Virus record (IMG/VR): IMGVR_UViG_3300034104_002403
Span: 1 to 21,287 of that record
Strand: one strand, 5' to 3'
DNA: 21,287 bases
From: a virus
Shown here: in pieces, positions 6,820-15,189 of the stretch
Layout: each line of letters begins with the position of its first letter
Position numbering within the stretch: position 1 is the stretch's first letter
Notes under the pieces: model-generated
What the model was told of the DNA's origin: nothing
The model's database searches: none
Seen by the model: only the letters and a program-made list of their open reading frames with translations
Position numbers and translations under genes: made by a program

Positions 6820-8967
6820 TTAAACAGTACCGATTACTTCTTCAAAAGAAACACCAGTTTTAGTGGCAACAAAAGTTAGGCCAATATAATTAATAGATCT
6901 ATTTGGTTTAATAAAGATATCGGCAATAAATTCATTTGCATCAATAACAGAAGCAGTGTTATTCGTAGAATCACAAATTAATCTATAATCTTCAATACCT
7001 CGCTTTGATTGAATATCTCTTAGGAATGGTTCAACAGTTGCTATAAAGTTTCTTCTAGTTGTTTCATCATTAAACTCGAATAATTGATCTTTTGCGACAG
7101 TAGAAATTGCCGCTTCAAGGTAGATAAACAATCTACGAACATTAATACGATCAAATGCAGACGATTTTGCAAGTCCTGTCTTATCACCGAATAAAATTAT
7201 TCCTGCACCTGGGGAGAATATAACTGGATTAATTCTATTTGAATAAAGTCTATCTCTTTGAGTTTTTGAAGGATTGTATGCAAGTTTAACGGCATTTAAA
7301 ATAGCACCTCTAGAAGTTCCAGCTGGTGAGAACCATGGGAAGGAAACAGAATCAGTTCTAGCGCACAAACCAGCAATATCACCATTCAAGGGAACATATC
7401 TAAAAGTATCGGAGAATCTATCATACATGTACTTGTAACCACTATCAAATACTGCAAAAGAAGAAGAAGGAATTGAAGCATAATAACTAATTACATTATC
7501 CGTAATTGTGGCGGAATCTTTGAGAACATATCTATTTCCAGAAGATTCTGTTAAGAGTGCAGATCTATATGGAGATATAAATGCCAGGCAATCTTTTCTT
7601 TCTTCGGCTACGGATATTAATTTTGAAGCAAGTGCTTGTGCGTTTTCTTTTGCATATCCAGCAGATCCCATGAGTAAGAAGTCTACTGCATATTCATCCG
7701 AATTTGAAAGAAGTCCATAACCACTAGACAAATTGGCGAGGGTTGAACTGAGTGATCCTTCTGCAGTTAAATCAGTACCTCCATCATAATTTTTACCATT
7801 TTCTAATGTTAGAACATTTGATCCTGTTCCAGCAAAATAAATTCCACTCGCAGATTGATCCCAACCTGTATCTGTTGCTAAAGTAAATCCAGAAGTATAT
7901 GCGGTAGTAACAATTCCAGACGGTGCAGATCCAGCAAAAATATATCTAGAATTTTCTGCTATGTACTTTCTCCAGTACGAAGTACTTCCAACAGAGAATT
8001 CCGCATCAGACGCTTTAGAAAGTGAAAGATGCTTTTCTAATATTGTTCCAGTATTTCCACTAACAGACCCAATATCATCAAATACAACTACGTGAACTTC
8101 ATCGAATCTTGCTCCTCTTGCTGCAGCAAAGTTTGAGGTTGAGGGTCTATCTGCAAGAGTATTCCAATAAAGTGTAGAATTTGTAAGACTGATTGTTTGT
8201 TGATCAAACCAATCTTGTTGAGCGGCATATGTTTTAGTTGTATATGCGGTTAATACACCGCTGGTATGAATACCAAGTGTTCCTCCAGACGCAAAAGAGT
8301 AAACTCCTTGTGGTTGATAATCTACTGTAGTCTCTGTTCCAGCTGCAGATACATGACTCAAAACTTTTACTTGGATTGAACTTACACCTATTCCAGTAAC
8401 TACACCCTTTAAATATCCACCCAAAACAGATGTAGATCCTGAACCAGCAAGAACCGAAGTAATTGCTTGAGTTACTCCACAACCAACTTGAATATCTGTG
8501 CTAAGACCACTTAAAATCTGATCTGCTTTCGCATCAATGATTGCAACTTTAACACCATTTGCCCAAGATCCAGGATCTTTAGCACAAACTGTTACCCCAG
8601 AAATTACATTTTCGTCATATCCCAAGTTAATGTAGTCTTCATAACTTTTAATCTTTATGCTAGTTGCTGATCCAACAAAAGCATTAGAAATATTTTCATC
8701 ATCTGATCTAATTACTCTAAGACTACCTCCATATGATAAAAATGAAGAGGCAACTAACCAAGTTTCATACTGCTTATCTGCAAGATAAGGAGTACCAAAA
8801 TTATTAATTAATTCTTGCTCATTTGAAACCAAAATAGGTTCATTTACTGCACCTTTAGGAAAAGGTGCTACAATAGCTCCTATTTTATTATTTGCAGGAC
8901 TAACTCTCCCAACGGTTAAATCAACTTCTCTTACTACAATTCCAGGAGATGCTAAATTTAGTGGCAT
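6820..8967 (-). CDS. 18: Tail sheath protein gp18
   Basis: A 715-residue contractile tail sheath protein (T4 gp18 is 659 aa). The N-terminus LASPGIVVREVDLTVG and the early NEPILVSNEQELINNFG are characteristic of sheath subunits. The conserved core resumes near AFISPYRSALL and GYKYMYDRFSDTFRYVPLNG. The C-terminal domain (RINVRRLFIYLEAAIS, DIQSKRGIEDYRLICDSTNN, FIADIFIKPNRSINYIGLTF) carries the most conserved sheath signatures and the interactions with neighbouring subunits and tube. The central part, about residues 150-400, is Ser/Gly/Thr-rich and is probably the surface-exposed variable insertion. Ribosome binding site GGAG is about 8 bases upstream. It is separated from the upstream zinc-ribbon gene by 83 bases holding a late-type box. 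Confidence 0.97.
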   Translation of the reverse strand: MPLNLASPGIVVREVDLTVGRVSPANNKIGAIVAPFPKGAVNEPILVSNEQELINNFGTPYLADKQYETWLVASSFLSYGGSLRVIRSDDENISNAFVGSATSIKIKSYEDYINLGYDENVISGVTVCAKDPGSWANGVKVAIIDAKADQILSGLSTDIQVGCGVTQAITSVLAGSGSTSVLGGYLKGVVTGIGVSSIQVKVLSHVSAAGTETTVDYQPQGVYSFASGGTLGIHTSGVLTAYTTKTYAAQQDWFDQQTISLTNSTLYWNTLADRPSTSNFAAARGARFDEVHVVVFDDIGSVSGNTGTILEKHLSLSKASDAEFSVGSTSYWRKYIAENSRYIFAGSAPSGIVTTAYTSGFTLATDTGWDQSASGIYFAGTGSNVLTLENGKNYDGGTDLTAEGSLSSTLANLSSGYGLLSNSDEYAVDFLLMGSAGYAKENAQALASKLISVAEERKDCLAFISPYRSALLTESSGNRYVLKDSATITDNVISYYASIPSSSFAVFDSGYKYMYDRFSDTFRYVPLNGDIAGLCARTDSVSFPWFSPAGTSRGAILNAVKLAYNPSKTQRDRLYSNRINPVIFSPGAGIILFGDKTGLAKSSAFDRINVRRLFIYLEAAISTVAKDQLFEFNDETTRRNFIATVEPFLRDIQSKRGIEDYRLICDSTNNTASVIDANEFIADIFIKPNRSINYIGLTFVATKTGVSFEEVIGTV

Positions 8968-9003
8968 CTTAATTCTCCGTGATATCCAGGATTATACTAA
9001 AAA

Positions 9004-9011
9004 TATTTATT
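9004..9011 (-). promoter_or_regulatory. Late-promoter-like box for gp18
   Basis: AATAAATA on the minus strand lies in the 83-base gap before gp18, ending 36 bases upstream of its ATG. It fits the NATAAATA form and the spacing of the other boxes here. The first base departs from the T4 consensus, so the call is moderate. Confidence 0.5.
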
Positions 9012-9050
9012 AAAAATACTATTTCTATTGGGGAAACACTGCATGAATGT

Positions 9051-9278
9051 TTACCAATCTGGATATTCCCACTCAACTTTATATCTTTTTTTCTTTTTAG
9101 ATTCTATAATTCTTTTTATGGTACACTCCTTACACTCATAAGAATATGAAGATGATATAGTGTTATTTTTACGTATTCTATAAAAAGAGTCTGTAAGACC
9201 TTTTCTAATACCGCAAGATCTACACTTTCTTTCTGTAAAAAATAAATGATCTAATTCAAATTGATCGTCAAGTTCCAT
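9051..9278 (-). CDS. Small four-cysteine zinc-ribbon protein (75 aa)
   Basis: Seventy-five residues starting at the base directly after the gp17 stop (TAA then ATG), so it is translated together with the terminase. CRSC at residues 19-22 and CKEC at 49-52 make a plausible zinc site. Between them, GLTDSFYRIRKN resembles the zinc-binding N-terminal part of phage HNH and endonuclease VII-type proteins. No downstream HNH or endonuclease VII catalytic residues are present, so it is probably a bare zinc-finger domain and not a nuclease. The C-terminus is basic then aromatic (KKKKRYKVEWEYPDW). A role in DNA or protein binding near packaging is inference. T4 has no gene at this place. Confidence 0.85.
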   Translation of the reverse strand: MELDDQFELDHLFFTERKCRSCGIRKGLTDSFYRIRKNNTISSSYSYECKECTIKRIIESKKKKRYKVEWEYPDW

Positions 9279-10928
9279 TTACTTATAATCCCACATATAA
9301 GACATATCTCCATATTCATCTGTATACCACCTATCACCATCATTATCAACAAAACTTGTCATCTCACTTACACCATCAGATATAAATCCGAATGGAGACA
9401 TATCTTGTTCTATTTGATTTTTTTGTTCCTCATATATTTTTTTACGAACATCATTATCTGTCATTTCTTTAAAATAATCTTGTGCTACTAGCCAAGAAAA
9501 AATAACAAGGCACATTGACAGGTCATCATTACAACCTTCTTCTGCTTCAAAAGAATTGTGTCTTTGTGAAAATGTTGTTAACTCTGAAATAATATCATAA
9601 TCTACAGTTAATAATTTATCATCCTCCATCAGAGTTTTTAAATTTGAGCATCCCAATTTCTTAACAGAGGAAGTCATTCTAACGCCAAGTTGTGATTTTT
9701 TTCCACTAAATCCAGATCCGACTATTTGACCTGCTCTTCCGCGCATAGAACACATTAATATATTATCATACTCTAAATCAAAATGAAGTATGTTTGATAC
9801 TTGATCACCAATATCATTTACTTCAATCAATACCCAAGAATTATTATATGCTTTTGCTACTTGATTGATAATATTGGGAAATAACATAGGTTTAATTTCA
9901 TTATTTCTATATTTTGCAACAACTTTATATGGAAATTCTGTAATATCAAATACTATGAATGCAGAATAATCATTGCCAAGTCCTCTTGCAACATCGACTG
10001 TCATTAAATAATTATGCTCTTCTTTTTTTTCTTCGTAAATATCTAATCCTGCATTCCTTTTTATCGGATCTTCATAAACAAGATTTTTTAATTTTGCGGC
10101 ATTAATTAAAGTATTAACCGATCCTAAAAACTCACACTCAAATTCTACTTTAAATTGCTGTTCACTAGTATTATCAATAGTCTGTTGCTTCCATTTTTCA
10201 TCTCTACCGGGAACTTCTGACCAATGAACGTCTGTTGGAACATAACTATTTTTACCACGTTCTGCATCATGCCACATACGGTAGAAGTGGTTCATACCGC
10301 GAGGAGTGGAAACAATAATTACCTTTGTGCTTTGACCAGAAGAAATAGTAGGATAAACAGAGGCAAAGAAGTCATCAGCAATGTGATTCGGGATGAACGC
10401 GAATTCGTCCAAAAAGATGACATTATAGGATCCGCCTCGGACAGCAGATGAAGAAGTAGAGTTTGATGAAATTTTTGATCCATTTTCTAATTCAAGTGAT
10501 CCTTTGTTCCAAGATATAATACCCTGCTGCATCCACTTGGGTAGATTCTCATAGGCAAGTTGCAGTCTTCCAAGAAGATCCCTTGCAGTAGATGCTTTGT
10601 TCGCTAGAATGGCAATATTAACATTATCGTTAAAAACTGCGTAGTGGAGCAGGTAGGATACGCAGGTGGTTGATTTGCCAGTCTGCCGTGGCATCTTACA
10701 AATATTAAACCTGTTCTCGTGGAAGTTTCTTACAAGTTTCTCTTGAAATGGATACATCTCAAAAGGAACAAGACCGTGATCCAGAGAAACAATCTTAATA
10801 TAGTTCTTTGCAAAATATACAGGATCTTCTTTACACTTCAAGAACTCTATAATTTGTTCTTCCGTAAATTGAATTTGTGTATTTGCTCTTTTTAGATTAG
10901 GATTGCCCAGATAAATGTTGTCACTCAT
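9279..10928 (-). CDS. 17: Large terminase subunit gp17
   Basis: A 549-residue DNA-packaging motor (T4 gp17 is 610 aa). The ATPase domain has Walker A MPRQTGKST (residues 79-87), Walker B VIFLDEFAF (170-178, with Asp174 and Glu175) and the coupling motif VIIVSTPRG (203-211). The C-terminal RNase H-like nuclease has its three acidic positions visible: Asp312 in YLMTVDVARG, Glu369 in WVLIEVNDIG, and Asp468/Asp469 in GCNDDLSM. The enzyme cuts concatemeric DNA and drives it through the portal gp20. A ribosome binding site (AGGT) sits about 7 bases before the ATG, right at the stop of the upstream 531-aa gene. It is separated from its partner gp16 by three genes, unlike T4, where 16 and 17 are adjacent. 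Confidence 0.98.
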   Translation of the reverse strand: MSDNIYLGNPNLKRANTQIQFTEEQIIEFLKCKEDPVYFAKNYIKIVSLDHGLVPFEMYPFQEKLVRNFHENRFNICKMPRQTGKSTTCVSYLLHYAVFNDNVNIAILANKASTARDLLGRLQLAYENLPKWMQQGIISWNKGSLELENGSKISSNSTSSSAVRGGSYNVIFLDEFAFIPNHIADDFFASVYPTISSGQSTKVIIVSTPRGMNHFYRMWHDAERGKNSYVPTDVHWSEVPGRDEKWKQQTIDNTSEQQFKVEFECEFLGSVNTLINAAKLKNLVYEDPIKRNAGLDIYEEKKEEHNYLMTVDVARGLGNDYSAFIVFDITEFPYKVVAKYRNNEIKPMLFPNIINQVAKAYNNSWVLIEVNDIGDQVSNILHFDLEYDNILMCSMRGRAGQIVGSGFSGKKSQLGVRMTSSVKKLGCSNLKTLMEDDKLLTVDYDIISELTTFSQRHNSFEAEEGCNDDLSMCLVIFSWLVAQDYFKEMTDNDVRKKIYEEQKNQIEQDMSPFGFISDGVSEMTSFVDNDGDRWYTDEYGDMSYMWDYK

Positions 10929-10933
10929 AAAAA

Positions 10934-12529
10934 TTACCTACTAATTTCTTCCCAGTCCATAGAAGCGTGAATATCTGCACCATTAGCATTAGAGGCACAT
11001 ACAATAGAAAGTTCATAAGGTGTTCCAGTTAGTGCATCTCTTTCTAACTGAAACTTAAATAATGCCTCCTTGAGAATATCTACTGATGTTGAACCTTGAT
11101 TGGAACCATATGTATATCCAGATGCTAGTATTCTTCCACCAGTATAAGTTCCTCCACCAATCTTATATTCAACAGCACTATCAACACCAGCATCAGTCCA
11201 AGTTGCACCACTAGATGTTCCAGATGCTCTTACTTGCCAGTTATAAGTTGCATTATTTGTAATGCCTAGAATAGAAAGTGCAGTCATAATTACAATTGCA
11301 TCTAATCTATTTGGTGTTGCTTTAAGACGAATTGATACAACTGTATAATAAGTTCCTGCTGTTGTTAAATCAACTGGTGTTTGGACTGGTGTTCCTACTG
11401 CCTGCTGTATTCCACGAAGTTCATAACCACCCTCTGAAATTACAGTAGAACAAACTTGTTTAAGTGTGCTTGCACTGGTTGTAATTCCAGTATTTGCAAT
11501 CTCATATCTCAAAGGTAATGATGCTGTTGTGATATAAGTTGATGTGATTAAGTTTGCGTGGTGGAATGAATGGCAGTGAATAAACTTCCCATCAACTACA
11601 AAACCCAATCTAACTGTTCCAAGTCCTAACCATTCAATATCCATCCACATAATTTGTGCTTTGGAAATATCTAATGTGACACCAGATGGATTGAGATGTC
11701 CTGCACCAAGCATTGTATCAATATTCCAGTTATTTTGCGAAATTTGTGTTGTTATTCCAGTAGATAAACTTCTTTCCGCAAAATATAAAGTGCTTCCATC
11801 AAGTTCCAGATACATTCCATTATCTTCACCAAAGTATCCTACTCTTTGACGAAGATTTGCTTTTGCTGGGTCCATTATAAATGTATTCAATACCTGTAAT
11901 GATTTTCCTGGTTGATAAGAGAATACTTTTGTGGTTTCCCTAATCACAGAACATCCGGCAGTAGTTCCTATACTAATATTGACTAAACCTTGTGCTGTTA
12001 CAAATCCAACTGTTGAACCAGTTCCTACAACTAAACCACTCCAAAGATTATTGTCCCTGTATCTGTGGGAACTATCAAAAAGTGTGAGTGGGGTAGACAT
12101 TCTTTGTCTACCAAATGCATCAGTTGCTATTGGTGGCAATTCAATATCAACTGATCCAGTAACTGGAAATGGATTTGAAGTGCTGACTGGTGAATTGTTG
12201 AGGTTGATTGATACTTGCCCAGTAGTTCCAATACTTACAGTATTCAGTAATGTTGAAATGCCAACTGGGAGATATGGAACAGTTAAAATGCTGCTTATCC
12301 CAACTTCTGTGATGTGAGTATGAACTGGATTTTCCGGAGTACTTGAAACATCTACAGTTGCTCCAATACTCACATCGCCATTAATTGTAATATTTGAACT
12401 TCCAAGAGATACTGGAAATGGGTTCTCAAAAGAAACTGGACTGCCATCTTTTGTGGCAATCATAGGTACTTCAAAAAGGGTCCTTTCTTGGTTTAGAAAG
12501 TCCTGTGTATTCTTATTCCACTGTGCCAT
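10934..12529 (-). CDS. Virion structural protein, fibre- or decoration-like (531 aa)
   Basis: A 531-residue protein rich in Ser, Thr, Gly and Val, with no enzymatic motif. The N-terminal third carries a repeated NPFPV motif (residues 36-40 and 119-123) within strand-rich sequence, reminiscent of fibre shafts or head-bound spikes. The middle has FSYQPGKSL (203-211), LRQRVGYFG (226-234), DIEWLG (297-302) and LPLRYEI (338-344). I recall this combination from structural proteins of marine phages of several types, which suggests a widely exchanged virion module. It sits within the terminase region, directly upstream of gp17, and is preceded by GGGGTG about 9 bases before the ATG. Its location in the particle cannot be told from sequence; no T4 counterpart is known to me. 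Confidence 0.9.
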   Translation of the reverse strand: MAQWNKNTQDFLNQERTLFEVPMIATKDGSPVSFENPFPVSLGSSNITINGDVSIGATVDVSSTPENPVHTHITEVGISSILTVPYLPVGISTLLNTVSIGTTGQVSINLNNSPVSTSNPFPVTGSVDIELPPIATDAFGRQRMSTPLTLFDSSHRYRDNNLWSGLVVGTGSTVGFVTAQGLVNISIGTTAGCSVIRETTKVFSYQPGKSLQVLNTFIMDPAKANLRQRVGYFGEDNGMYLELDGSTLYFAERSLSTGITTQISQNNWNIDTMLGAGHLNPSGVTLDISKAQIMWMDIEWLGLGTVRLGFVVDGKFIHCHSFHHANLITSTYITTASLPLRYEIANTGITTSASTLKQVCSTVISEGGYELRGIQQAVGTPVQTPVDLTTAGTYYTVVSIRLKATPNRLDAIVIMTALSILGITNNATYNWQVRASGTSSGATWTDAGVDSAVEYKIGGGTYTGGRILASGYTYGSNQGSTSVDILKEALFKFQLERDALTGTPYELSIVCASNANGADIHASMDWEEISR

Positions 12530-12532
12530 TAA

Positions 12533-12844
12533 TCATTCACCCCACGATAATTTTTCTGGTTGATATCTTTGTGTGTTTTTAATTTTTAAAGAACTTTGGT
12601 TGGATGCTGGATAAATGTTATGAACAATTGCGCCAGGATATTCATCTTGAAGTTGTTCTGCAAGTTCATTTCTTGTCATCTCCTTCCCTTCAACTTCCAT
12701 ACGATATAATTTTCCTTCCCAAACAACATCTGCAAAGAAAGATTCACTTGCTTGTTCTGGTTGAGAAGAATTCATATAAAGATTGCCGTTAAAATCGCCG
12801 GCAATATTGACGCTTTCTGATAGAAATTGTTGAAAACTTTTCAT
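12533..12844 (-). CDS. Small protein with capsid-targeting-like N-terminus (103 aa)
   Basis: The start is placed at ATG 12844-12842. Its A is shared with the TAA of the 634-aa gene, and GGAGGTG lies about 6 bases upstream; the upstream in-frame TTG would put that ribosome binding site inside the gene. The N-terminus MKSFQQFLSES resembles the T4 internal-protein leader (MKTYQEFIAEA), and LSE followed by Ser fits the gp21 cleavage rule. After a Ser/Gln-rich linker comes a small alpha/beta domain: ADVVWEGKLYRMEVEGKEMT and ELAEQLQDEYPGAIVHNIYP. This second part recurs in marine T4-like phages as I recall. A head-internal or packaged protein is a reasonable inference from the leader, not proven. 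Confidence 0.85.
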   Translation of the reverse strand: MKSFQQFLSESVNIAGDFNGNLYMNSSQPEQASESFFADVVWEGKLYRMEVEGKEMTRNELAEQLQDEYPGAIVHNIYPASNQSSLKIKNTQRYQPEKLSWGE

Positions 12845-14748
12845 TAGTTGCACCTCCAACGGCGTAATGCTTTGTTGATTCTCGAATCTGGATCTCTTGC
12901 AGTTTTTGCAGAAGTGAGTTCGTCCTTCATTCCAGACATACGACTACAAAAATTTGAACGACGCTTTGCTCTTTTGCCCTTTGGTTTCTTTTCAGTAACC
13001 GCAGTTTGAAGTTTTGATTCAGGTTTCTCACGACGATAAGCATCAACTGCTGCTTGACTTAGACCATCAGTTTTATCTTTACGATTTACTGATTGCCAGT
13101 CTTCACCAAATGCAGATTTTCCATACTTATCACCAGCATCTCTAATTGCCTTTAAATTTAATTGCGGTTTTGGTTTTGTAGCACTCGCCGGAATTGTGTC
13201 TCCTACTTTATAAGCACGACCTTTAATTCCACCAGAGTAAGCACCAGATTGACTTGCACTAGGCATTACATAATTTCCCTGCTCAAGTAATTCTTTTCTC
13301 CAGTCAGAATATTCTTCCTTTTTAACACATCTATTATATCTTTTCCCAAATATCTCTTGTGATCCCTTTTTTTCATATCCCTTCCAGCATTTTTTAGATC
13401 CTTCTCCAAGAAGTCTACTACCTATACCTCTTGAGGGCTTTAGTGGTTCTACCTTAATTATATCAATAAATTCTGCGTAGTGCCTTCCATTAGAATCCTC
13501 AATAGAAACAGATTCTACCTTATGTTCTCCACTTTCCAAGTAGTCTGCTGCAGTATCAATATAATCTGCTGCTTTTGTAATTTTTGATTGAACCCATGCC
13601 TCAATACCACCCTCTCCTTTCACTTTTTTTCTCAATCTTTTAGCTGCAGAAATAATTGTTGAAAGTTCAGATCGAGCCATGGAATATTCGTGATCTTTTT
13701 CCTCATTGGCAGGATGAACTTGTGCAATATTAAATTTTTCTTGATTTGAAGGTTCTATTGGTAATGAAAACATTGACCAATACTTAGGTCCATATTTGCA
13801 TTCATTAGAAAGTTCCATTTTATTACATTTTGGACAATACCGTTGTTCATTTTCATATATTGGCGAATTCCAATCATATGACAAAGCACTACCGTCTACA
13901 GATTCGTTTGTATTTCCCCAATTTGAAGCACCAACTCTACGGCACCTAACAAGTGCTCCTGAAGCATATGCACTTGGCCAAACGTCATATCTTGCTTTTA
14001 CTTTATGATAACAGGCGTCTTTGGTGCCGCTACCTTTTCCAGGTCTATCTTTTCTTGCTTCTTTAAGTTCCATTGTTTCTTTAATTGTTGGTTCTGCTTT
14101 TACATAATTGGGGTCTTTTTTACCCTTTGCAAATGTTGGAACATTAGTTGGTGCTGCAGCTCCAGATTTTGATTGTTGTCCTTTATCTTTTTGCCTTTTA
14201 CGTCTAACTGCAGATTTTATTAATGAAATACCTTTTTTACCTTTTCTTTTTAATGATCTTAAACGACCGCTACTAAAACATTTTGGAGTTCCAGTTTCAC
14301 CTGGTTCATTAGCACATGGAGATCCATCTGATTGAACCCATCCCTTTACTTTTTTTCCAGTTTTTGTTTTTCCACTAGATCCTTGAAACCAATGGAATAA
14401 AGTACCTTCAGATACATCTTTAAATTTTTTATGATGCTTTTTAGCATCTGCTTCCATTTTTTTCAAACGAGTATAATAATCTGGAATTTCATCAAGATGT
14501 TGAAGAGCAATTTCTCTAGCAAGTTCATGATTTTTTGTATGCTCATGCTCAATTTTTTCTCCCATATCCAATTGTTTTTGGATAAAAGTTACACTTAGTC
14601 TATGTTTTTTTGCAATTTGCTGTACAGTTTTAAATGACTTTAATTGCTCTTTTAGAGATTTTTTACGTCCTTGACAATGGGCACGTTGAGAAAATCCTTT
14701 CGGATTATCACAATCTATTGATCTCTTATATTTTTCAGACCAACTCAT
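12844..14748 (-). CDS. Modular Cys/Lys-rich protein inserted between terminase genes (634 aa)
   Basis: A 634-residue, very basic mosaic protein of unknown function. In order: SIDCDNPKGFSQRAHCQGRK (10-29); a helical segment with a helix-turn-helix-like start (about 41-97: IAKKHRLSVTFIQKQLDMG, HTKNHELAREIALQHL); GWVQSDGSPCANEPG with PKCFSS (136-160); a Lys-rich QQSKSGAAAPT linker (191-201); DACYHKVKARYDVWPSAYAS (244-263) with a Cys269 partner; a zinc-ribbon-like YCPKCNK...C (304-317); a helical bundle (355-406: SMARSELSTIISAAKRL, GIEAWVQSKITKAADYIDTA); KKCWKGY...FGKRYNRCV (452-475); and the C-terminal NFCSRMSGMKDE...WRC (599-633). From memory several of these occur as separate or differently combined pieces in marine phages. 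No catalytic site is recognised; nucleic-acid or virion association is inferred from charge. It has no clear ribosome binding site. Confidence 0.9.
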   Translation of the reverse strand: MSWSEKYKRSIDCDNPKGFSQRAHCQGRKKSLKEQLKSFKTVQQIAKKHRLSVTFIQKQLDMGEKIEHEHTKNHELAREIALQHLDEIPDYYTRLKKMEADAKKHHKKFKDVSEGTLFHWFQGSSGKTKTGKKVKGWVQSDGSPCANEPGETGTPKCFSSGRLRSLKRKGKKGISLIKSAVRRKRQKDKGQQSKSGAAAPTNVPTFAKGKKDPNYVKAEPTIKETMELKEARKDRPGKGSGTKDACYHKVKARYDVWPSAYASGALVRCRRVGASNWGNTNESVDGSALSYDWNSPIYENEQRYCPKCNKMELSNECKYGPKYWSMFSLPIEPSNQEKFNIAQVHPANEEKDHEYSMARSELSTIISAAKRLRKKVKGEGGIEAWVQSKITKAADYIDTAADYLESGEHKVESVSIEDSNGRHYAEFIDIIKVEPLKPSRGIGSRLLGEGSKKCWKGYEKKGSQEIFGKRYNRCVKKEEYSDWRKELLEQGNYVMPSASQSGAYSGGIKGRAYKVGDTIPASATKPKPQLNLKAIRDAGDKYGKSAFGEDWQSVNRKDKTDGLSQAAVDAYRREKPESKLQTAVTEKKPKGKRAKRRSNFCSRMSGMKDELTSAKTARDPDSRINKALRRWRCN

Positions 14749-14753
14749 GAGGT

Positions 14754-15188
14754 TTAAGAATCTTCTTTATTATTTAGAAAACCTTGCTTTAGTAGTTTTG
14801 ATAGTTCTGAAGTAGAACCAACAAATAAAGCATTATTTGTCACATTATTTGTTGTTTTAGTATTAGAACTTTCAAGATCCTTCATTTTTTTCTGCAAATC
14901 TGCTAATTTATCAGTAACATCACCTACACTTTTAATTAACTGACCAGCAACTTCATATGCCCTAGGACTACCACCTTCACCAGCTAACTCCAAAATTCCA
15001 TTAATTGCTTCTTGACCTTTTTCTATTAAAGAATATAAATTTGCTCTTGTATAATCATAATCTTTTTGAATATCAAAAGTTTCTGATTTTATAACTTCAG
15101 CATTTTCTGAAGATTTTATTATATTCCCTTCTCCAAAATCATTTTTTATATTAAGACTTTCACTAATGGATTTAAAATTATCAGTCAT
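14754..15188 (-). CDS. 16: Small terminase subunit gp16
   Basis: A 144-residue protein in the gp16 slot after gp15. T4 gp16 (164 aa) is a ring-forming regulator that recognises DNA and stimulates the gp17 motor. The central region is helical with coiled-coil character (SLIEKGQEAINGILELAG, VGDVTDKLADLQKKMKDLE). The conserved gp16-like segment GSPRAYEVAGQLIKSVGDV is at about 93-111, and SELSKLLKQGFLNN near the C-terminus fits a gp17-binding tail. A Thr/Asn-rich linker (NTKTTNNVTNN) divides core and tail. The ATG is one base past the gp15 stop. Next downstream is the 634-aa gene, not gp17, an arrangement unlike T4. Confidence 0.9.
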   Translation of the reverse strand: MTDNFKSISESLNIKNDFGEGNIIKSSENAEVIKSETFDIQKDYDYTRANLYSLIEKGQEAINGILELAGEGGSPRAYEVAGQLIKSVGDVTDKLADLQKKMKDLESSNTKTTNNVTNNALFVGSTSELSKLLKQGFLNNKEDS

Positions 15189-15189
15189 A

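Noticed and set aside
8234-8482. 82-aa Cys/Trp-rich minus-strand frame inside gp18
   Set aside because: Out-of-frame shadow of the sheath gene; aromatic and Cys-rich composition comes from frame shift of Thr/Val/Gly codons.
9040-9062. Weak inverted repeat after the zinc-ribbon gene (GGTAAACA with TGTTTCC)
   Set aside because: The stem has a bulge, is AT-rich and is not followed by a T run on the minus strand, so it does not support a terminator.
9261-9491. 76-aa plus-strand frame with hydrophobic, membrane-like sequence
   Set aside because: It is antisense to the end of gp17; no other plus-strand gene exists here and no ribosome binding site is present.
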